This document shows positions 35,901 to 44,900 of a stretch of 64,000 nt of DNA, one piece after another. Position numbers and translations under genes: made by a program. The first letter of the stretch is position 1, and each line of letters starts with the position of its first letter. The notes beneath the pieces are model-generated. The model was not told the DNA's origin. It saw only the letters and a program-made list of their open reading frames with translations, and did not search any database. Source of the DNA: Chiridota heheva (taxonomy: Eukaryota; Echinodermata; Holothuroidea; Apodida; Chiridotidae); assembly GCA_020152595.1 (NCBI GenBank), contig JAIGNY010003268.1, forward strand, positions 305,501-369,500. Direction: 5' to 3'.

Positions 35901-38900
35901 TTGATATTTACAATTGCCAACCATGGCCATAAAAGTCTTAACACTTTTTTTCTAATCTATGTTACTTGTAAAAACATACATTGTTACTAATTGTAAAATG
36001 GGAAAATCAAAACTATATGCCAGGTGAGACTTACTAACTTCACATTTCAAGTTTAATTATTGTAGATGACAATTTAAGGAATAAACTGATGAAAAATAAT
36101 TAAAATTCCTTTTCCACTAAGCAAATAATATGTGTAGAAATGAATGGTATCAGTAAACAGAGCCTCACATTCCACAGAACTCCTGTGAGTATTTTATATG
36201 TGGCTTGCAATCATTGGTTGTTTTAGCATATGAGTAAAATAAGTCTTAAGACTTTAAAAGCAAAACAATATTTTCCATGCAAAAAATCAATTGATATTCA
36301 ATAAAATACATTAACAATTGGTAAGAATGTTAGCATGTGGCATAACCCTTCTCTAGAAGATTTCTTACACTAGACATTGAAAAGACATTTGTGAAATCTT
36401 TAAAACGGATTGTCTCTTGAATGGAACAAGATATTGAAGTAGCTATATTTAAAATGTTGTTTGTCTTTTTGATATTTGTGACTGATCAATATGTTAACCC
36501 TTTAACTGGGAACTTCATATTAAACCAATACTAATTTTATTTATCATATTCTCATTATCTTTTCAAACTTTTATATAAAAATAATTTCAAGAAAAATTTG
36601 TTTTGTTTCTATTTTTAGTCGAAATATGCCATTGTTGAGTTCACATCTCCAGAGGCAGCTACTAAAGCTGTGGAAAGTGAAAAGCAAACGATGAATGGCA
36701 GGAAAATTCTTGTGAGACCAAAAGAGAACAAGCCGTTTATGCCACGCAGGAGAGGAAACAAGAGAGGGGGTAACGTTGTTCTCAGCTCAGATGAGGTGGC
36801 GATGTTTAACAACCTGGCTGAGCTGAAAGATGTAAGTTTAGGTCTAAAGCAAGTACGCAAAAAGTTAAATCTATCCAAGCCATGAGGCCCATAAGACCGG
36901 TTCTTATCCCCGGTTTCCATTGCGCAGGCGGATGAGAGCATATGATTCCCCCTGGACGGAATGCCAGTCCATGCATGTTATTTTGTCAGCAATGCTGGCA
37001 CTCATTTTACAGCTGACTGGACTGGAGCATGCAGAGTGACGTATCATGCTCAAGGACAAAATGCAAGGCTCTCAGTAGGAGTCGAAACCGGTACTTTTCA
37101 CGCACAAGCATGACTCCTTAACCACTGTGCAACTGCTCCTCGACATGATTACATAAAGATTATTAGGGGAAACAGCAGTATTCCAAATTGCCAATTTATT
37201 GTCTTGCCTGCGAAGCAGGATGAAGAAACATAGGGATCACTCTGTCGTCGGTGTCCACAAATGTTTAACATGAGCTCATAACTTAAGTTATGAATGGTGT
37301 ACATTCATGTAACTTGGCACAGGGGTAGAGGACATGGGTACTGTTGAAATGAGCATGAATAGGGGGTTATGTGTGCATACTAATTAGCTTATTTGCATAG
37401 CAATGAAAATATTTCTATCTATCATATCTCTGAAATTAAAGTGGATGTGGGGATTTTGTTTGGACAAATGATCATATATGTGAAGAGCATTGTCTACACT
37501 AAATGTTGAGGTGTAGTGTACATATTAATTAGGTTATTTGCATAACAATAGACTTGTGTACAAAATGTTTAACCTGAGATCATAACTTAAGTTATGAATG
37601 GTGCACATTCATGTAACTTAGCACTGGGGTAGATGACATTAACACTGTTCAATTGAGCATGATTGGGGGGTTGTGTGTGAATACTAATTAGCTTATTAGC
37701 ATAACAATAAAAATATTTGTATCTATGATATCTCCAAAATTAAAGTGGGTGTGGGGATTTTGTTTGCACAAACGATCATATATGTGAAGGGCACAGTCTA
37801 CACTCAATGGTGAGGTGTAGTGTACATATTAATTAGGTTATTTGCATAAGAATGGACTTTCATACAAAATATTTACAACTGAGATAATAAAGTGGTAGAG
37901 GGCATTGGTACTGTTCAGTTGAGATTTGGGAGGGGGTGGATGTGTGTGCATTCTTATTAACATATTTGCATAACAATGAAAATATTTGTATCTATGATAT
38001 TTCTTAAATTAAAGTGGGTGTGGCATCACTTTTTTTCTAATCTATGTTACTTGTAAAAACATGCATTGATACTAATTGTAAAATGAGAAAATCAAAAATA
38101 TTTGGCAGGGGAGATTAACTTCACATTTCTAGTGAATAAATTTTGCAATTAAAACTTGATGACTTCAATACAGGACTTCTTCACAACATAATATTTCAAA
38201 GTTTGATTAGATTAGGCAAAACAAAATTTTGTTAAAAGATATTTCAAGTAAGTTAGAGGAAAACCCCCCAAAATAGTCACATTTAGGAGATTTTATTGTC
38301 TACCACTCCAGTCAGGTAGTTCAATGCCCAGGTTTTTTTTGTCATGGTAGCCTCGTTAAATAACTATTTCTTGGTCTCAACAGCATATCTCTCAAATAAA
38401 CGCACTGGTAACAGCTACATCATTATCATATGAAAGTGTGAAGCTCCGTTACCTCATCTGTGGTCTGCTAAAGGAGGTCTTCTGTGAATTTTCTTCGCAT
38501 TGCCATGTTTATCCCTACGGGTCATCAGTCAATGGGTTTGGAAGAGAAGGATGTGACCTGGATATTCATCTAAGTCTGTCTCATGCCGGAGAGGGATTTT
38601 CATACAAATTTGCCAAATTTGAAGATGATGATGATGATGAAGAAGAAGTTGCTGATCAGGTATGTTGTAGCCAAGGCTGAAATACAGTACAGATGAGTTG
38701 ACAAAGTTTTAAAAGTATTCTTGGAAAGAATTAACTTAAATTGATTGGATTTATAAAAAAAAAATGGAATTTATATTTATGGTATTCTAGTCACCTCAAA
38801 GGAATGTAAAATGTTATATTGATTTGCACTTTTTTTGTGAAAGTGACATCACGATATTTAGGTTGGGGTAGTTTTGCTTTCAGAGAAAAAAAAAGTAGTA

Positions 38901-41900
38901 CAATATTACAATACTCAGTATATCATGACAGCACTACTTTTTTTATAATGTAGTTAGGTCGGAAGAATTTCAACCAGCAACTGAAGTTGAAAACATATTT
39001 CACTGTAATGCCCTATTAAGATATGAATCTCCTTCTTGCTATTAAATGCTGAATACTTCAGCCACTTTGAAACTCTAAGAGCATTTTTGATATAGATTTT
39101 TAGCACAGGGTGTAATGCCAAGTTTAAGTGAAAGTGGGGTGAATCAAACAACAGCTTTTAACAGCTTGATGTCATTATCACATTTAATAAAGTGATTCCA
39201 ACAGTTGAATTCCTTCCATCATGATCTGAATCTAAAACAGCGCTTTCTGGAAAAAAGAAAAAGTAATATCACATGCCTGAAATTCATGTATCCATAATGG
39301 ACCAATCGCATACTGGGGGAATCTTAACGACCAATCAAATACTGGGAGATTCTTGGCCATCTACACAATTCATGCAGGGTATGGGACCAAGTGTGTAAAA
39401 AAAATGCTTTTAAAAACTAGGTTGTACATGAAGGTGATACACTTGCTCATTATTGTTTAGCTGCAGCTAATTTGTTCAGGTAATAAAGAAAAATTTTGTC
39501 AGCAGTTGATTGATCAAAGTAATGAAAGTAATCACATTCGGCTAAAATTGGTTTGAAAAGGTCTTTACCATAAAGTATTCTTGTCTTTAAAATTCACATG
39601 TGTTTGATTTACAGAGCTATACACCAGCCATCACAGAAACAGATGATGTAACAACAGATCTTGATTTTAATAGCGCAGGGGATGAGGAGGTTCTACAGTT
39701 TGTCTGTCAGGTTCTTCGTAAATGTGTCCCGAGCTGTCAGAACGTCAGAGTCATTCCATCGGCGAGGAAGCCTCTTGTTAAGTTTATTCACAAGGAGTCT
39801 AGCTTGCATTGTGATGTTGTGTTGAACAACAGGTAATAATTACTTTATTAAAACACTTGTCAGAAATACCAAAATCTTTGAGATATGTTCAGTTGGCAGC
39901 AATTGCCACAGCCTTTATTGGATAAAATTGCAAGAATTTACTGTAATCTTAAACAAATTTGAAAACTTCATGTTCGCAGAACTGCCACAATCGATATTAG
40001 ATAAACATGCAAAACTTTACAAAAGCTCTAAACAAAATACTTTTTTTTTTTTTTTTTTATTTATTTGATGTTTGCAAATGAACTTGGGGACTTTATACAA
40101 GTTTTTACACTTTCTAGAGTTTCCTCAACATTTTGATTTACATATGAGCTATTTTCTGTAATATACATAAATGAACTTGTATAAAATACTACAAAAAATG
40201 TACTAAATATAAACTGAGTTACTTGTAAATAAAAGTTTAAAAAAGCTATACAATTTTTTTTTTTTTCTTTATCCATTAGATTGTCCCTTAGAAATACAGA
40301 ACTTCTTCAACTCTACACCCAGCTGTGTTCTAATGTCCGACCTTTGATCTTTAACATCAGACAATGGGCAAAGTGTCGTCAACTAGCTGGCAATGTTGGT
40401 GCTGGACCACGCCTCACAAATTACGCACTCACATGGCTCGTCATATTCTTTTTACAAAAGAAAGGAGTAGTTCCCTCTGTGGAAACTTTAAGAAGATGCG
40501 ACGGTAGGACATTTTATGTGTCTTGAGTTTGAATTTTCCTCTTTTTGCATATATTTATAAATTTCTTGTAGATTAAAGTAAAATTAATTTTTACAAAAGA
40601 AAAAGAGATTATGAATATATTATTTAGTTTTTAATGAAGTAAGAACACCATGAAAATTGCTTACCTACACATGAAATTATAAAATGATTTATAAAAAAAT
40701 TCTTTCAAAGGAAACAATCTAGAAAGCAATACACAAAAATACATCTTCTCACAGAAATTTTCAACATTTTATTTGCTACTGTTGCTGTCAAAGTGATTCA
40801 GTTTATATTTAGAGCAGGTTCTACAGTAATGTCATGAGAAGTGTGTCAACAACAAATTTTTAGTGGTAGTTTAGCTGCTCAGGGCAGTACTATGACTAAA
40901 AATTGCTTTTGTAATCTAACAGATTGTTGTTATCTGTGTGAACTCTATTTTCTATGTACATGTAATCTGTGTTAGAAATCACTGTGTGAAGTGTCGAAAG
41001 AGGCTGGAAAACTGCTTTCCTGTTGTTAATATGGAGAATTTTGATTGGACTTATCTTTCACTTTCTAGACTTTTGCATCATTTACATTCATGATAGCCCT
41101 GTTGTTGAACTTTCGTTTGCCTTTCTTGACATGACAGGAACATATCACATATAAGGCATCAGCAAAAGCACTTCCACATTTGAGTCAATTCAATTTATTC
41201 ACCTGAAATGAAAACAAGATAGAGTGCTTAGTATTGACATTGAATTCATGTTATTTTAGTCAAAACATAAAATCTCTTCAACAATTTTGTAGCATTTCAC
41301 CTTATTTTGTCATCATATTCTCTCTTTTGAATAAAGATTCGGGCACAACCGTCACTATCGATAAATGGAACTGCAGTTTTCAGTCAGATGTGGAAAAAAT
41401 CCCCAAAGCTGCGACAGAGACCTCTGCAGGTAAAGAACAGCTTCAAAAATTATCCCCATGTTTTCTTCGTTTTGTACTTTAAAATATAATATTTTCAGGA
41501 CATATCCTGAAAATATCCATATAAACATATCCCATTTTATAAATGCTGTAGCATTAGTAGCGCTCCAAATGTTGTAGATAATTGGATTCATTTGAAAGGA
41601 ATTTTTGATATCTTCTTTACTTTGAAGAAATTTTGATATCTTTTATACTTAGGAAAATATAATTTTGTGTATATCGTATGTATCTTAGTACTTAATTAGG
41701 ACATGTCACAGTGCAGCATTGGGTCTTGATTCCTCTCATCAATGATGTGCTGTGTCCTTTAGCAAAATCCACTGTTCAAATGGTGCTAAATTTCTGCTGG
41801 GGGAATTTATCATCTTCTTGGCAGGTACTCTTTGTCTTAAAGGAATATTCCCATGAGCTTTTCATTTTCATATATATATGATAGAGGACTAAGAAAAAAA

Positions 41901-44900
41901 ATATTTTGTGTAAAAATCATGTTGTCTTTAGGAGTTACATGTTCTGTATTCGACATGATAAGCGAGTAGTAAGGGGAGCCTATACAGCTGACTACCAATC
42001 ATAAGCCAGCATTGCTATGACATCATGTCTCATTTGCATATACTCAACAATGCTTCTGACCAGTAGTGGGCTGTATAGACTTCCCTGTAATTTTATCATA
42101 CGACCTCTCCTTTTTTGGGAGATTGGTCTATATACGACCGTCTCCCTGTTTTTGATAGGTCGGTTGGTTGGTGGAGGAAATTATTTCATCGAGGAATAAG
42201 GTCACCTCCCAGTGTTTGTTAGGAGAATAATAATAATGATAATAAAGAATAAATAAATCAATGAAGAAAAAAAACACACATAACCTTGACGAACAAGTAT
42301 GGACGTTATAGATGAGAATGTTAAAGTGAATTTTTTTCTTTCTTGAATAGTTGGTGGCTCTCAAAAGAGTCTTTGGGTTCTATATCTGTATCACAGCATT
42401 CGATCAACTGTCCTCCCGTAGTCCACTGATGTTAAGCGTCTCCTTTGTTCTTTTCGGTATCTTTCTTTTTCTGTTTCTCTTATTTCCAAGGTGGATTAGT
42501 TATGCACTTCTCCCAATACGCGGCATGTAAAATAACTGGGCTGTAGACAGAATAAAACTACCAACTTTGACAATTTTCAATCATTCGATCAGTTATTTTT
42601 CAAATCCACCAACAGTAATGATGGCAATGCTTTACAGTAACTTCAACATTCTGGAGAGCTTTGAAGACGGTGACGGCTGGTTGGAGAACAGCGAGGACTG
42701 GGACTTCAACGAAAAGCCACCTTTCAAAGTAAAAGTGGACAATACTTTTGAAGAGGCAGAGGAGGAAGAGGACCAGGGCGTGACCAATGGCGAGTGGGCC
42801 AGAGTGTTATTAACACTTGACGAGGACTGGCTGATTGCCAACGAGTGGCCAGATACATACTTACCTTACCTAGCTGCTTCGTGCCAAGTGGCACATAAGG
42901 CCTCCACACAATGTTTCCACTCAGTCCTGCAGGCTGCAGCAATCATAATCTTGTTCCACGTTTTCCATCCTGCCTTGTTTCTTTCCTTTTAAATGGTTTT
43001 TCTCCAAGTCTCCTTCTTTTGCGTTTTCAGACAGGTGCCCATATTAGAGCTGTCATGCAGTTGTCGTTCTGTTGTGCCTTAATATGTGACCAATGAATTT
43101 CTGTTTCCTTAGTCTGATGTCATCGCTAAGGAGTTGGATATTAGCTCTTTGTAGTACTTTCTTATTTGAAATGATCTGTTGCCATCTTATGTTAAGGATT
43201 CTTCATAGGCATTTGTGTTGGAAGATGTCAATACGTTTTTCGTCACCATTTTCCATTTTCCAGGTTTCGCTTCTGTACAGAAACAAAAAGAAAGATCAAG
43301 CAAAGAAAAAAGAAATGCACCTTTGGGTGGAGAAATGGTACAGCGGTACCGGCAGAGAAATTAGAAAAGCAAAGGAAAAGATGGAGGTGGACGAGGTTGT
43401 AGAAACAGGGTGCAGCGTTGCGACCCAAACACAAGAACCAATGTGTGAATGCCCGTTCTGCCCCATTGCTTAAGGAGGCAAAAATAGAACCCAAAGGCTC
43501 TTTTAAGAGCCACCACAGGTATAAGAAAGAGAACGATTCTTTAAAACATTCTTATCGTTTTTTAAATATTTGTAAATATTTTTGTTTGTGTGTGACATTC
43601 TTATCATTTGTAACGTTCATACTTGTTCGTCAAGTGTTATATGTGTGTGTGTTTTTATATTTGTTTATGTATTATTTATTTTTTATTATTATTCCTCTAA
43701 CAAACCCTGGGGAAGACCTTATCCCTCGATGAAATAATTTTCCCATCAACCAGCCGACCAATCAAATGTAGCAAGACGATTGTATATAAACTAATCCTCC
43801 AAAAAGGGAGAAGGTCGTATGATAAAATTCCAGGAAAGCCTATACAGCCCACTACCAGTCAGAAATGTTGTTAAGTACATGCAAATGAGATATGATGTCA
43901 TAACAATGCTGGCTTCTGATTGGTAGTCAGCTCTTTAGACTTCCCTTACTACTTTAGTGCCTAGTGCACTAAAATAATAGAATAAGACCACTTTTTAGGC
44001 CTGAACTTTCTTCCTAATAAGCGCCCATGCTCCGGGGCTGTGTACAGTATGCTATTTAAATTGCATTGTGTAAACTGGTTCTATATTAGCTCCACAATAT
44101 CCACCACTAAAGCATTGCGAGCATCAGATGCAAAATAAGCAAAAACTTATTCAAATTAATCAAATGAATGATGTTATCAGTCAAAAAATGTTTGATGGGC
44201 GCTTATTAGAGCAGGGGATCTTAATACGTCAAACACGATAATACATTTCTTTAAAAAATAATTAATTAATTAATGTCCTCTTCCTAAATTACTGAAAGCA
44301 TTTTTTTTGTTTATTTTTGAGATAGGGTATAACATACATTTTATAAGAACGTGTTTTGCACATCAGTTCATGAACCTTACACTCTAAGTATAACATGTTT
44401 TTGTTTCATATGAATACATAAGAAATGTCATGGATCTGCCTTTATTACATCACATTTACACTGAGGTCACTTTTTAACACGCTCATGCAATATTTAAAAT
44501 GCAATAATCTCTAAAGCGGAAAAACAAATCAACATGATTTTTACACCAAATTGTTACTTTAATAGTCCTCTATCATATATTTGAAAATTTACAGGAATAT
44601 TCCTTTAAAGGAAGTTGTTGCTCTTTACCAATTACATCATAAACAAGCATTACATATTGGCCTGTATCGACTCAATGTTCAGCGGTCAGCTGCCCGAATC
44701 ATGAAACGTCAAAAAGTTTACCCAATATCATCTGAACTGGTCAACCTCCACTGGTTCCCTGTTAAACATCGCATTGATTTTAAAGTCCTCATTATGATCT
44801 TCAATGCTCTCCACAACCTCGCTCCCACCTACTTCTCAGATTTACTTACAATCCGACGGAGTCCCACACACCTCAGATCCTCAACATCTTCTACTTTACT

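Larger units (their letters stand above)
41841..44604. mobile_element. TTAA-flanked DNA transposon with long inverted arms, in TUT1 intron 7
   Basis: TTAA at 41837-41840 and 44605-44608 flanks outer inverted termini AGGAATATTCCCAT (left) and AGGAATATTCCTGT (complement of right). Long arms follow: GATAGAGGACTA, GTAAAAATCATGTTG, GACTACCAATCA(T/G)AAGCCAG, CATTTGCAT, TAGTGGGCTGTATAG, TTTTATCATACGACCT and ATTATTTCATCGAGG occur in both, inverted. They run in to about 42390 and 43480. The right arm holds an extra insertion (about 43975-44500). A TTAA target points to piggyBac or Kolobok superfamilies; the A-G-G terminus fits Kolobok better (inference). No recognisable full transposase is left. Confidence 0.82.

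Noticed and set aside
42632..42942. Minus-strand ORFs opposite the acidic transposon ORF
   Set aside because: Ser-rich complement of an acidic coding stretch; no family resemblance.
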